64,000 nucleotides of DNA, taken from NCBI RefSeq assembly GCF_023204875.1, contig NZ_CP096247.1, forward strand, positions 1,860,001 through 1,924,000. Direction: 5' to 3'. Below are positions 8,688 to 17,768 of the stretch, one piece after another (position 1 is the stretch's first letter; every line of letters starts with the position of its first letter). Under the pieces are notes generated by a model, which saw only the letters and a program-made list of their open reading frames with translations, had not been told where the DNA came from and did no database searches. Origin of the DNA: Prevotella sp. E15-22. GTDB lineage: Bacteria > Bacteroidota > Bacteroidia > Bacteroidales > Bacteroidaceae. The position numbers and the translations under genes were made by a program.

Positions 8688-10094
8688 TTAATAGAAACGG
8701 AAATAACGACGAGCGTTATTGTATGAAATATCTTCCACCATACGTGCCAAGGTCTCGCGGTCGTCAGGCAACAAGCCTTTCTCTACGTCATTACCCAAGA
8801 GGTTACAGAGAATGCGACGGAAGTACTCATGGCGAGGATAACTGAGGAACGAACGACTGTCAGTGAGCATACCCACGAAACGACTCAGCAATCCCAAAAC
8901 AGAAAGGGCATTCAATTGCTTGGTCATGCCGTCCATCTGGTCGTTGAACCACCAGCCTGAACCAAACTGAATCTTGCCTGGCTCGCCACCCTGGAAGTTG
9001 CCCAGCATAGTGGCAATAACCTCGTTAGCACAAGGATTCAACGTATATAATATGGTCCGCGTGAGTTTGCCTTCCATTTCAAGGTTGTTGAGGAACTTCG
9101 ACATGGCCTTAGCCGTGCTGAATTCACCAATAGAATCGAAGCCAGTATCAGGACCAAGTGCATTAAACATACGTGTGTTGTTATCGCGAATGGCGCCATA
9201 GTGGAACTGCTGCGTCCAGTCGGCATCGGCATCCATCTCGGCCATACGTGTCAGGAAGCAGTTCTTAAACTGACGAATCTCCAACTTTGACAGCTGTTGG
9301 CCGCGCATGGCCTTCTCGAAGATGGTCTCAATCTGAGAATCGGTATAGTCTTCATCATAGAACTCCTCAATACCATGGTCTGACAATTTACAACCATTTT
9401 CAGCAAAGAAGTCGTGACGTTTCTGCAGAGCATCAATCATATCAGCAAACTTCACGATGTTCACTCCAGACACCTCGGCCAACTGCTCGACATACTTAGC
9501 GAAGTCTGACTTCTCGATGTTCATGGCCTTGTCAGGACGCCATGCTGGAATCATTACGGGATCATCGGCAGCCTTATGACGTGCATATTCAATATGATTA
9601 TGCAAGTCGTCAACAGGATCGTCTGTAGTACAAACGCACTCCACATTATAAAGTTTCATGAGTCCACGAGCCGAGAACTCAGGTTGCTTCAGTTTTTCGT
9701 TGCACTCGTCAAAGATCTCGCGCGCCGTCTTTGGACTCAACAGCTTATCGATGCCAAAGGCCGTCTTCAGTTCGAGATGCGTCCAGTGATACAAGGGATT
9801 ACGGAAGCAATAAGGCACGGTCTCGGCCCATTTCTCGAATTTCTCCCAATCGCTGGTGTCCTTACCCGTACAGTACTTCTCGTCGACACCATTGGTACGC
9901 ATGGCACGCCATTTATAGTGATCGCCGCCAAGCCACAGTTCTGTGATACTCTTAAACTGATGATTGTTGGCTACCATTTCTGGATTAAGATGACAATGGT
10001 AGTCGATAATAGGCATCTTTGCCGCATGATTGTGATAAAGATCCTGAGCCACCTCTGTCTCAAGTACGAAATTCTTGTCGTTAAATTGTTTCAT
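8688..10094 (-). CDS. uxaC: glucuronate (uronate) isomerase
   Basis: Isomerises D-glucuronate to D-fructuronate and D-galacturonate to D-tagaturonate, the first step in hexuronate breakdown. The 468 residues start with MKQFNDKNFVLETEVAQDLY and hold the amidohydrolase-type metal motif IIDYHCHLNPE (His33, His35), FVGMLTDSRSFLSYPRHEYFRR near the C-terminus and the family ending NNARRYFRFY. Length fits UxaC (about 470). It lies 23 bp after the MFS transporter gene. The other uronate genes uxuA/uxaB are not in the window, but kdgK, which acts later in the pathway, is at 62034. Confidence 0.96.
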   Translation of the reverse strand: MKQFNDKNFVLETEVAQDLYHNHAAKMPIIDYHCHLNPEMVANNHQFKSITELWLGGDHYKWRAMRTNGVDEKYCTGKDTSDWEKFEKWAETVPYCFRNPLYHWTHLELKTAFGIDKLLSPKTAREIFDECNEKLKQPEFSARGLMKLYNVECVCTTDDPVDDLHNHIEYARHKAADDPVMIPAWRPDKAMNIEKSDFAKYVEQLAEVSGVNIVKFADMIDALQKRHDFFAENGCKLSDHGIEEFYDEDYTDSQIETIFEKAMRGQQLSKLEIRQFKNCFLTRMAEMDADADWTQQFHYGAIRDNNTRMFNALGPDTGFDSIGEFSTAKAMSKFLNNLEMEGKLTRTILYTLNPCANEVIATMLGNFQGGEPGKIQFGSGWWFNDQMDGMTKQLNALSVLGLLSRFVGMLTDSRSFLSYPRHEYFRRILCNLLGNDVEKGLLPDDRETLARMVEDISYNNARRYFRFY

Positions 10095-10117
10095 ATCAGT
10101 TGATTGTAAGTTGATTA

Positions 10118-11326
10118 TTATCGGTTTTTATGAGTTACAAACCATTGATGAGTAAAGACTACATACATCGCCAAAGCAAGTAAGACGAGACTTAACGCGA
10201 TACTCAGCATGAGTTGTACATTATCTGCAAAGCAATAGTAGCCAAGGCCTACGCCAAGTGCCAAACCACTCTCCCAACCCAGCATAAAAGTGCTCTGCGA
10301 TGTTCCTCGCTGACAATGGCGGCTGAGTTTGATGAAGAACAAAAGGAATCGCGTTCCAACGATGCCCAAGCCCAAGCCCAAGAGAGGCGTGGTGAGGGGA
10401 GACAAACGCGAAGCCAGAAGGATGATCAATGCTGTGGAGATGAGGATGAGTCCCGTAACCACCTCGCTCTTCAGTTCAGCATTACGGAATACGAAACGTT
10501 GGGCGAGTAATGCCAGCAGGAAACCTATCATAACCATACCATAGGAGTTGGCTGGCACACGCATGGACATCAGCATGCCTATGGGTACTGTGATTAAAAT
10601 CAGATTCAGAAAGAGGGGGAAGCCTGACGTCAGGAAGAATCGGTCAAGACTAATCAGACGCACGCCATCCTCAGGCACACGGAAGGGGAAATGAATCATC
10701 AACACCAAAATCACGGCCACAAGACAGCAGACAAGTGATATAAAGGCTACATTCAAGAAAAGAAGATTACTCTCGCACCCATTCTCCAAATGCAAAGGAC
10801 AGAGGGCTCTTGACAAGGCTATGAGCAACAAACCAGCCATGGGACCAAGAGACAAGGCAAACCTACCAAACCACGTGGCCGAATGGTTGGCCTCTGTACG
10901 CTGATGACTCTCACAGGTATCAATAATCAGCGTTGACGTCAAGACCATCTGTGCTAGACCAAAAAAGGCGCCCTGTGCCAAACGCCACATACCAACCACC
11001 AAAGGACGATTAAAGAATGGCAGCGAGAGCATGGGTAGCACCATTGATAAACCAAGCAGCAAGACGCACCAGACAAATACCAAGTTACGTCGACGCTGTT
11101 GAACTAAATACGAACAGAATACGCCTGGCAAAAACAAACCTACAGCAAAGACCCCCATGATGAGACCCACTTCCTCTCTGGAGAAATGCAGCGCCTGCAT
11201 CATCCACAGAGGCAAGGTAGGGATAAGCATTGTGACAGCCATCGACAGCAAGAGATTGGCTATTGACATCAGCCAGAACTCTCTGTGCCACAATCTGATA
11301 TGTACCGTTGTATTCTGTGTATTCAT
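10118..11326 (-). CDS. MFS transporter, substrate unknown
   Basis: A 402-residue, strongly hydrophobic protein with about 12 transmembrane segments, major-facilitator type. The N-terminal region reads MLIPTLPLWMMQAL, and the loop between helices 2 and 3 is basic (VQQRRRNLVF). No substrate motif is recognised. The start codon directly abuts the panB stop codon (TAA then ATG), and uxaC follows 23 bp downstream, so it is translationally tied to panB. Position beside uxaC could suggest an uronate or sugar role and beside panB a pantothenate role, but neither is shown by sequence. Confidence 0.85.
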   Translation of the reverse strand: MNTQNTTVHIRLWHREFWLMSIANLLLSMAVTMLIPTLPLWMMQALHFSREEVGLIMGVFAVGLFLPGVFCSYLVQQRRRNLVFVWCVLLLGLSMVLPMLSLPFFNRPLVVGMWRLAQGAFFGLAQMVLTSTLIIDTCESHQRTEANHSATWFGRFALSLGPMAGLLLIALSRALCPLHLENGCESNLLFLNVAFISLVCCLVAVILVLMIHFPFRVPEDGVRLISLDRFFLTSGFPLFLNLILITVPIGMLMSMRVPANSYGMVMIGFLLALLAQRFVFRNAELKSEVVTGLILISTALIILLASRLSPLTTPLLGLGLGIVGTRFLLFFIKLSRHCQRGTSQSTFMLGWESGLALGVGLGYYCFADNVQLMLSIALSLVLLALAMYVVFTHQWFVTHKNR

Positions 11327-12148
11327 TTAATAACTTTCACTTTCGTTGGGGAAGTCGCCACTCTTCACATCCGTGACATACTGACCAATGGCATCGGTCA
11401 TCACGGTATTCAGATCAGCATAGCGGCGCAAGAAACGAGGTGAGAATCCTTGGTTCATACCAAGCATATCGGCCACAACCAAGATCTGACCATCACAACC
11501 GCCACCTGCACCAATGCCAATAGTAGGCACATTGATTTCATTTGTCACCTGCTCTGCCAGTTTTGCAGGAACTTTTTCCAATGTAATAGCAAAGCAACCT
11601 GCCTCGCTTAAGGCCTTGGCATCACTTAGCAGTTTAGCAGCCTCGCGCTCTTCTTTAGCACGTACAGCATACGTACCAAACTTATTAATACTCTGAGGGG
11701 TCAATCCAAGATGCCCCATCACAGGGATTCCTGCATCCAGAATAGCTTTAACGGTATCAAGAATTTCCACACCGCCTTCCATTTTCAAGGCATCGCAACC
11801 ACTCTCTTTCATGATACGGATAGCGTTTACCACACCATCGTGCACGCCCGTCTGATAGGAACCAAATGGCATATCACAAACCACCAAGGCACGCTTCACA
11901 GCACGTGTTACAGCCTTGGCATGATAAATCATCTGATCGACAGTCATGGGTAATGTAGTGGAATTTCCGACCATCACATTCGAGGCTGAATCACCTATCA
12001 AGATACCATCGATACCTGCACGGTCTACAATGCCTGCCGTTGTAAAATCATAGGAGGTGAGCATTGAAATCTTCTCACCTTTTTGCTTCATTTCAATAAA
12101 GCGGTGGGTGGTTACTTTGCGCTCATCGCTCACTAGATATCCTGCCAT
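11327..12148 (-). CDS. panB: 3-methyl-2-oxobutanoate hydroxymethyltransferase
   Basis: Makes ketopantoate from 2-oxoisovalerate and methylene-tetrahydrofolate, the first committed step to pantothenate and coenzyme A. The 273-residue protein has the TIM-barrel signatures [38 protein letters not shown] (Mg-binding Asp), MPFGSYQTG and KMEGG. The gene overlaps the 3' end of the HAD gene by 16 bp and is followed without a gap by the MFS gene. No panC or panD is nearby. Confidence 0.97.
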   Translation of the reverse strand: MAGYLVSDERKVTTHRFIEMKQKGEKISMLTSYDFTTAGIVDRAGIDGILIGDSASNVMVGNSTTLPMTVDQMIYHAKAVTRAVKRALVVCDMPFGSYQTGVHDGVVNAIRIMKESGCDALKMEGGVEILDTVKAILDAGIPVMGHLGLTPQSINKFGTYAVRAKEEREAAKLLSDAKALSEAGCFAITLEKVPAKLAEQVTNEINVPTIGIGAGGGCDGQILVVADMLGMNQGFSPRFLRRYADLNTVMTDAIGQYVTDVKSGDFPNESESY

Positions 12149-12786
12149 AATCTCTTTAACTTATTATAATTAATGTTTTGATAATCAACCATCTGCACAT
12201 CAGACAGCAGCTTAATATCTTCTTCTTTATTCGTGGTTGTCAGCCCTACGACAAACATGCCAGCAGAACGACCACTTTTCAACCCATTGAAGCTATCCTC
12301 CAACACCACACACTCCTCAGGCTTAGCACCAAAACGTGCCGCTCCACGCAAATAGCAGTCGGGCGAAGGTTTACTCTCTGCGAAATCCTCACTTGTTAAA
12401 ATCTCATCAAATAGATCTTTAAAATCAGGACGCGCTTTATAGACACTCTCCATCTTTGGCAGATTGCTACTCGTTACCACAGCTGTCTTAACGCCATGAC
12501 GATGTAGATCGTCAATAAAAGCCTGCAGGCCTGCGATGTAAGAATAATCCATTTGAGCCTCAAACTCATTCAAGCGCTGCGTCACAACAGGACGTTCCTT
12601 TACGAGTTCACCATTCCACCATTTATCGTAAATCTGATCGAGCGTAGAGCCTTTAATCTCATGCTCGAGACCAGGATGTTCTGGGTGATACAATCTGCAC
12701 TGACTCCCCCAAAAGACGGTATACTGAGGTTCGGTATCAAATACTACCCCATCCAAATCAAAGAGGGCTGCTTTCAGTTCTTTCAT
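12133..12786 (-). CDS. HAD-superfamily phosphatase, beta-phosphoglucomutase-like
   Basis: A 217-residue HAD hydrolase of subfamily IA. Motif I is [13 protein letters not shown] (nucleophile and acid/base aspartates), motif [10 protein letters not shown], motif III Lys in [12 protein letters not shown], and motif [12 protein letters not shown]; a helical cap lies between motifs I and II. It resembles the beta-phosphoglucomutase/2-deoxyglucose-6-phosphatase group, so it acts on a small phosphorylated compound, but the substrate cannot be read from sequence. First gene of an operon that continues into panB with a 16-bp overlap. Confidence 0.88.
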   Translation of the reverse strand: MKELKAALFDLDGVVFDTEPQYTVFWGSQCRLYHPEHPGLEHEIKGSTLDQIYDKWWNGELVKERPVVTQRLNEFEAQMDYSYIAGLQAFIDDLHRHGVKTAVVTSSNLPKMESVYKARPDFKDLFDEILTSEDFAESKPSPDCYLRGAARFGAKPEECVVLEDSFNGLKSGRSAGMFVVGLTTTNKEEDIKLLSDVQMVDYQNINYNKLKRLWQDI

Positions 12787-12810
12787 GCATTATCAATTTA
12801 AAATCGGGTG

Positions 12811-12842
12811 CAAAGTTACGAATATCTTTTCGAACTGCCAAA
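12811..12842 (-). promoter_or_regulatory. promoter of the HAD-panB-MFS-uxaC operon
   Basis: Perfect Bacteroidetes promoter on the minus strand: TTTG (12839-12842), 20-bp spacer, TAACTTTG (12811-12818). Leader to the HAD gene about 20 nt. The 86 bp between this and the divergent rsmG promoter shows nothing else I recognise. Confidence 0.88.
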
Positions 12843-12928
12843 TGTTCTAGAGAAAAAGGACATTTCGCACAAACCACTGCACGTCAGTTTCATACAATCA
12901 CCGCCATTTCTGGAAAAATCCAAATAAA

Positions 12929-12960
12929 TTTGGTATTTCCATCAAATTGTGCTACCTTTG
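12929..12960 (+). promoter_or_regulatory. rsmG promoter, near-leaderless
   Basis: TTTG (12929-12932), 20-bp spacer, TACCTTTG (12953-12960): perfect consensus. Only four bases (CAAC) separate the -7 element from the ATG at 12965, so the transcript should begin at or within a few bases of the start codon. Confidence 0.88.
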
Positions 12961-12964
12961 CAAC

Positions 12965-13585
12965 ATGAAAATAATAGAAAAGTATTTTACGACATTAATC
13001 GAGGGTCAGAAGAAACAATTTGAAGCCCTCAACGCTTTGTACCATGACTGGAACGAGAAAATCAACGTTATCTCGCGCAAAGACATAGACAATCTCTACG
13101 AACACCACGTACTACACTCACTAGGCATCGCAAAGTTCGTGCATTTCAAACCAGGCACAAAAATTCTGGATTTCGGCACTGGCGGTGGCTTTCCTGGCGT
13201 ACCTTTGGCCATCATGTTTCCTGACTGCGAATTCAAACTAATCGATGGCACTGGAAAGAAGATTCGTGTAGCCCAGGAGGTAAGTAATGCCATAGGACTG
13301 AAGAACTGCCACCCAGAACACCTACGCGGCGAAGATGAGAAAGATAAATACGACTTTGTGGTGAGTCGTGCTGTCATGCCCCTACCCGACCTTTTAAAAA
13401 TCGTACGCAAGAACATCTCAAAAGATCAGCACAACGCCATCCCCAACGGCGTTATCTGCTTAAAAGGCGGTGACTTACAAGCCGAGACACACCCCTTCCG
13501 TCGCATCATAGAAAGTGCTGAGTTAAGCACATATTTCGAAGAAGAATGGTTTAAGGAGAAACACGTAATTTACGTTCCCGTATAA
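12965..13585 (+). CDS. rsmG: 16S rRNA (guanine527-N7)-methyltransferase
   Basis: Methylates G527 of 16S rRNA (streptomycin-site region). The 206-residue protein has the RsmG N-terminal helical part, YHDWNEKINVISRKDIDNLYEHHVLHSL, and the SAM-binding motif ILDFGTGGGFPGVPLA, with VSRAVMPLPDLL later. I choose MKIIEKYF at 12965, not the ATG at 12947, because the promoter -7 element covers the bases between them. Followed after 39 bp by the metallo-hydrolase gene, probably in one operon. Confidence 0.95.
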   Translation: MKIIEKYFTTLIEGQKKQFEALNALYHDWNEKINVISRKDIDNLYEHHVLHSLGIAKFVHFKPGTKILDFGTGGGFPGVPLAIMFPDCEFKLIDGTGKKIRVAQEVSNAIGLKNCHPEHLRGEDEKDKYDFVVSRAVMPLPDLLKIVRKNISKDQHNAIPNGVICLKGGDLQAETHPFRRIIESAELSTYFEEEWFKEKHVIYVPV

Positions 13586-13624
13586 CAGTCGTACAAAAAG
13601 TCCAACAGCAAGAAGACAAAGAGA

Positions 13625-14272
13625 ATGCTCAACATAAAGACCTTTCAAGTTAACCCGCTTCAAGAGAACTGCTACGTGGTTAGTGACGACACCCATGCGT
13701 GCGTTATCATAGACTGCGGTGCTTTTTACGACTCTGAACGACAGGCTATTACAGAATATATATCATACAAAAACTTAACACCTATTCATCTGCTTTGTAC
13801 CCATGGCCATTTCGACCACAATTTCGGCAATAACACTATTTTCGAAGCTTACGGACTTCAACCGGAAATACATTCTGAAGATGCATCAATGATTAAAGAC
13901 ATCGCCATGCAATGCGACATGATGGGAATGGGTATTGACTACGACAGGACAACACCTCCCGTTGGACATCTCTTGAAGGACAACGAGCTTATCACTTTTG
14001 GCAACCATACGCTAAAGGTTATTCACACACCTGGCCATTCAAAGGGCAGTGTCATTTTCTATTGCGAAGAAGAGAATGTGCTATTCACTGGCGACACATT
14101 ATTCCGATTGAGCGTTGGACGCACAGACTTGCCAGGAGGCTCTTGGAGCGAATTAATGAACAGCTTGGAAGACAAAATCAGCACACTTCCAAAAGACACC
14201 GTAGCCTACCCTGGACACGGTCCAAAGACAATACTAAACGAAGAATTTAGAATGAACCCGTATTTCCACTAG
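13625..14272 (+). CDS. metallo-beta-lactamase-fold hydrolase, glyoxalase II-like
   Basis: A 215-residue MBL-fold protein with the dinuclear zinc motif THGHFDHN (His60, His62, Asp64, His65), the later ligand segments HTPGHSKGS and FTGDTLF, and a final YPGHGP His. It lacks the C-terminal substrate domain of classic GloB, so it belongs to the short YcbL/GloB-like group, which hydrolyses thioesters or related bonds. Starts MLNIKTFQVNPLQENCYVV. Lies behind rsmG; ends in an AT-only terminator. Confidence 0.88.
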   Translation: MLNIKTFQVNPLQENCYVVSDDTHACVIIDCGAFYDSERQAITEYISYKNLTPIHLLCTHGHFDHNFGNNTIFEAYGLQPEIHSEDASMIKDIAMQCDMMGMGIDYDRTTPPVGHLLKDNELITFGNHTLKVIHTPGHSKGSVIFYCEEENVLFTGDTLFRLSVGRTDLPGGSWSELMNSLEDKISTLPKDTVAYPGHGPKTILNEEFRMNPYFH

Positions 14273-14284
14273 ATTTTTTTATCT

Positions 14285-14313
14285 AAAGATAAGGTATAAT
14301 TCATATCTTTTTT
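14285..14313 (+). terminator. weak AT-rich terminator after the MBL gene
   Basis: AAAGATA (14285-14291), 12-nt loop, TATCTTT (14304-14310), continuing into TTT. The phoH -7 element starts 2 bp later. Confidence 0.5.
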
Positions 14314-14314
14314 G

Positions 14315-14322
14315 TAATTTTG
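14315..14322 (+). promoter_or_regulatory. phoH operon promoter -7 element
   Basis: TAATTTTG matches TAnnTTTG; no TTTG at -33. It is 40 bp before the phoH TTG start and would serve the nine-gene run to pyrF. Confidence 0.65.
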
Positions 14323-14361
14323 CAGGCAAATTCGAATTTTCACTTTTAGTTAGATAGCACT

Positions 14362-15324
14362 TTGATAGAGAAACATATTGTTTTAGAAGATATTGACCCT
14401 GTCATGTTCTACGGGGTGGGCAACGCACATTTGCAGATGTTGCGAGCGCTTTATCCCAAATTGCGCATTATGGCGCGTGATAATGTGATACGCATCATGG
14501 GTGACGAGGAACAGATGGCTGCCTTTGAAGAAAGCTCGGAAAAGATTCGAAAGCACGTACTGAGATTTAACAGCCTGACAGAAGAGGATATTCTGGACAT
14601 CGTTAAGGGCAAACGTACCAAAGACGACGTTCCTAACGACGTGGTGGTCTACTCCATGTCAGGACGTCCCATCAAAGCACGCACACAGAATCAACAGCGA
14701 CTCATTGAAGCCTACGAGAATAACGACATGGTATTTGCCGTGGGACCTGCAGGCACTGGCAAGACATATCTTTCGATAGCTTTAGCGGTCAAGGCTCTTA
14801 AAGACAAAACTGCAAAGAAAATCATTCTGAGTCGCCCAGCTGTTGAAGCCGGCGAGAAACTGGGATTCCTACCTGGCGACATGAAAGACAAGATTGACCC
14901 CTATCTGCAACCACTTTACGACGCACTAGAGGACATGCTACCCCAGGTAAAACTGCAGGACATGATGGAGAAGCACGTCATACAGATCGCCCCCTTGGCA
15001 TTCATGCGAGGCAGAACGCTGTCAGACGCAGTGGTCATTCTTGACGAAGCTCAGAATACAACGCCTGCGCAGATTCGCATGTTCTTGACCCGCATGGGCT
15101 GGAACACCAAGATGATTATCACTGGAGACATGACCCAGATTGACTTACCACATTCACAAAAGAGCGGCCTCATCGAGGCCTTGCATATATTAAACAATGT
15201 GGAGGGCATCGGTATTGTCAACCTAGACAGAGGAGACATTGTTCGACACAAGTTGGTGACGCGCATTGTCAATGCATATGAGACTTTTGATAAAGAACGA
15301 AATAACAATGAAAGCATTAACTAA
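14362..15324 (+). CDS. phoH: PhoH family ATPase (PhoH-like, RNA-associated)
   Basis: A 320-residue P-loop protein with Walker A GPAGTGKT (128-135) and Walker [10 protein letters not shown], preceded by a small KH-like N-terminal region, as in the PhoH/YbeZ family linked to rRNA handling and the YbeY nuclease. The gene seems to start at a TTG (14362), giving [12 protein letters not shown], the family's usual N-terminus; the first in-frame ATG would remove 14 conserved residues. The 3' end overlaps purC by 17 bp. First gene of the run to pyrF. Confidence 0.92.
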   Translation: MIEKHIVLEDIDPVMFYGVGNAHLQMLRALYPKLRIMARDNVIRIMGDEEQMAAFEESSEKIRKHVLRFNSLTEEDILDIVKGKRTKDDVPNDVVVYSMSGRPIKARTQNQQRLIEAYENNDMVFAVGPAGTGKTYLSIALAVKALKDKTAKKIILSRPAVEAGEKLGFLPGDMKDKIDPYLQPLYDALEDMLPQVKLQDMMEKHVIQIAPLAFMRGRTLSDAVVILDEAQNTTPAQIRMFLTRMGWNTKMIITGDMTQIDLPHSQKSGLIEALHILNNVEGIGIVNLDRGDIVRHKLVTRIVNAYETFDKERNNNESIN

Positions 15325-16267
15325 GACGGACTTTAAGTTCGCAGGACAGAAGAGCGTGTATCATGGAAAGGTACGCGATGTGTACAACATCAACGACGAT
15401 CTGATGGTAATGGTTGCCACCGATCGTATTTCAGCATTCGACGTAGTACTGCCAAAGGGCATTCCTTTCAAGGGGCAGGTACTTAACCAGATTGCTGCCA
15501 AGTTTCTTGATGCCACTACCGACATCTGCCCTAACTGGAAACTAGCTACACCCGATCCTATGGTGACCGTTGGACTGAAGTGCGAGGGATTCCGTGTGGA
15601 GATGATTATCCGTTCTATTCTGACAGGCTCAGCTTGGCGCGAGTATAAGAATGGTTGTCGTGAGTTGTGCGGCGTGAAGTTGCCTGACGGCATGAAGGAG
15701 AACGAGCGTTTCCCTGAGCCCATCATCACACCTACCACCAAGGCAGACGAGGGTCATGACATGAACATCTCGAAGGAAGAGATCATTGCTCAAGGCATCG
15801 TATCGGCAGAGGACTACGCCATCATGGAGGACTACACTCGCAAGATTTTCGCCCGCGGTCAAGAGATTGCCGCTAAACGTGGTCTTATCCTCGTTGACAC
15901 GAAGTACGAGTTTGGCAAGCGTGATGGTAAAGTGTACCTCATCGACGAGATTCATACGCCCGACTCAAGTCGCTACTTCTATGCCGACGGCTACGAGGAG
16001 AAGTTGGCTAAGGGCGAGCCTCAGCGCCAGTTATCAAAGGAGTTCGTACGTCAGTGGCTCATCGAACACGACTTCATGAACGAGCCAGGACAGGCCATGC
16101 CAGAAATTACTGACGAGTATGCCGAGAGCGTATCAGACCGTTATATCGAGCTGTACGAGCACATCGTTGGCGAGAAGTTTGAACGTGAGACTAGCGACGA
16201 GGACATCGCTGCTCGCATCGAAAAGAACGTAGGCGAATGGCTTAAAGCTTTCAAGTCAAAAGAATAA
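15308..16267 (+). CDS. purC: phosphoribosylaminoimidazole-succinocarboxamide synthase
   Basis: Joins aspartate to CAIR using ATP in purine synthesis. The 319-residue protein starts [28 protein letters not shown] and has the SAICAR synthase motifs [12 protein letters not shown] (residues 38-49) and [28 protein letters not shown], the longer Bacteroidetes/eukaryote-like form. The ATG at 15308 overlaps the phoH end by 17 bp; the longer in-frame reading from 15266 lies inside phoH. Confidence 0.97.
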   Translation: MKALTKTDFKFAGQKSVYHGKVRDVYNINDDLMVMVATDRISAFDVVLPKGIPFKGQVLNQIAAKFLDATTDICPNWKLATPDPMVTVGLKCEGFRVEMIIRSILTGSAWREYKNGCRELCGVKLPDGMKENERFPEPIITPTTKADEGHDMNISKEEIIAQGIVSAEDYAIMEDYTRKIFARGQEIAAKRGLILVDTKYEFGKRDGKVYLIDEIHTPDSSRYFYADGYEEKLAKGEPQRQLSKEFVRQWLIEHDFMNEPGQAMPEITDEYAESVSDRYIELYEHIVGEKFERETSDEDIAARIEKNVGEWLKAFKSKE

Positions 16268-16273
16268 TTATTA

Positions 16274-17005
16274 ATGTATAAACAGGAAGAGATCAACCCC
16301 TATCACGAGGGTGAGAAAGCGCAACAGGTGGAGCGAATGTTTGACAACATCGCTCCCACCTATGACACGCTGAACCACCGACTGTCATGGGACATTGACA
16401 AAGGATGGCGCAAAAAGGCGATTTGCCAATTGGCACCTCATGCTCCAAAGGTTATGCTTGACATTGCCACAGGAACAGGTGACTTTGCCATTCTTTCAGC
16501 ACAAATGCTACGTCCTGAAACTTTGATTGGTGCAGACATTAGTGAAGGGATGATGGAAATAGGACGTCAGAAGGTGAAACAACTGGGACTAGACAGGGTG
16601 GTAAGATTTGAAAAAGAAGACTGTCTACACCTGAGTTACGAGGACAACACCTTCGATGCTGTGACTGCGGCTTTTGGAATACGCAACTTCGCAGATTTGG
16701 ATAAAGGACTCTGTGAGATGTGTCGCGTTCTAAAACCTGGAGGACACCTAAGCATTGTAGAATTGACATCCCCAGTCAAATTCCCCATGAAACAACTCTT
16801 CCATATCTACTCTCATACGGTGCTGCCTGTCTATGGACGTCTCATCTCCAAAGACACCAGCGCCTATTCGTATCTAACCAAAACAATTGAGGCCTTCCCA
16901 CAGGGTGAGCGTATGAAGAACATTCTGCAGCAGGCAGGTTTCAAGGATGCAACCTTCCAAAGATTAACTTTCGGAATCTGCACTATGTATTTTGCAACCA
17001 AATAA
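16274..17005 (+). CDS. menG: demethylmenaquinone methyltransferase
   Basis: Methylates demethylmenaquinone, the last step to menaquinone; also named ubiE. The 243 residues carry [22 protein letters not shown], the SAM motif [14 protein letters not shown] and the signature [13 protein letters not shown]...[17 protein letters not shown]. Bacteroidetes use menaquinone only, hence menG. Begins 6 bp after purC. Confidence 0.95.
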   Translation: MYKQEEINPYHEGEKAQQVERMFDNIAPTYDTLNHRLSWDIDKGWRKKAICQLAPHAPKVMLDIATGTGDFAILSAQMLRPETLIGADISEGMMEIGRQKVKQLGLDRVVRFEKEDCLHLSYEDNTFDAVTAAFGIRNFADLDKGLCEMCRVLKPGGHLSIVELTSPVKFPMKQLFHIYSHTVLPVYGRLISKDTSAYSYLTKTIEAFPQGERMKNILQQAGFKDATFQRLTFGICTMYFATK

Positions 17006-17015
17006 ACTTTAGACT

Positions 17016-17762
17016 ATGGACAAGTACGGACTCATTGGCTATCCCCTAGGCCACTCATTCTCCATCAACTACTTTAATCAGCGTTTTGCCGACGAAGGCA
17101 TTAATGCTAAGTACATGAATTTTGAGATACCGACCATTGACGATTTAGCTGAAGTATTGGATTCGAATCCAGAACTAAAAGGACTGAACGTAACAATTCC
17201 CTACAAGCAGAAAGTAATGGAATATCTTGACAGTATCAGTCCAGAAGCAAGAGCCATCGGAGCTGTCAACGTGATTCGGGTAACACACGTTGGAAAGGAA
17301 ATCAAACTTAAAGGCTTCAACTCTGACGTGATTGGCTTTACACAGAGCATTGAGCCCATGTTGGAGGATTGCCATAAAAAGGCATTAATATTGGGAACAG
17401 GTGGCGCATCAAAGGCCATTGACTATGGATTAAGATCTTTGGGATTAGAAACTGTGTTCGTTAGTCGTTACCGTCGACCTGAGACCATCTGCTATGAGGA
17501 TATCACACCAGAAGTGATTAAGGAATACAATGTCATTGTAAACTGCACGCCACTAGGCATGTTCCCCAAGACGGAGGAATGTCCCAACCTGCCTTATGAG
17601 GCTATGGACGAGCATACAATACTCTATGACCTGATATACAATCCAGACGAGACTCTCTTTATGAAAAAGGGAGCTGAACGCGGCGCTAATGTCAAGAACG
17701 GTTTGGAGATGCTGCTTCTGCAGGCATTTGCTTCGTGGGAGTTTTGGAATGGAAGAGAATAA
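17016..17762 (+). CDS. aroE: shikimate dehydrogenase (NADP+)
   Basis: Reduces 3-dehydroshikimate to shikimate in aromatic amino-acid synthesis. The 248-residue protein starts MDKYGLIGYPLGHSFS, has the substrate motif NVTIPYKQKVMEYLD (catalytic Lys), GAVNVI, the Rossmann motif ILGTGGASKAI and NCTPLGM. Somewhat shorter than E. coli AroE (272). Fourth gene of the run, 10 bp after menG and 6 bp before the next gene. Confidence 0.95.
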   Translation: MDKYGLIGYPLGHSFSINYFNQRFADEGINAKYMNFEIPTIDDLAEVLDSNPELKGLNVTIPYKQKVMEYLDSISPEARAIGAVNVIRVTHVGKEIKLKGFNSDVIGFTQSIEPMLEDCHKKALILGTGGASKAIDYGLRSLGLETVFVSRYRRPETICYEDITPEVIKEYNVIVNCTPLGMFPKTEECPNLPYEAMDEHTILYDLIYNPDETLFMKKGAERGANVKNGLEMLLLQAFASWEFWNGRE

Positions 17763-17768
17763 AAGACT

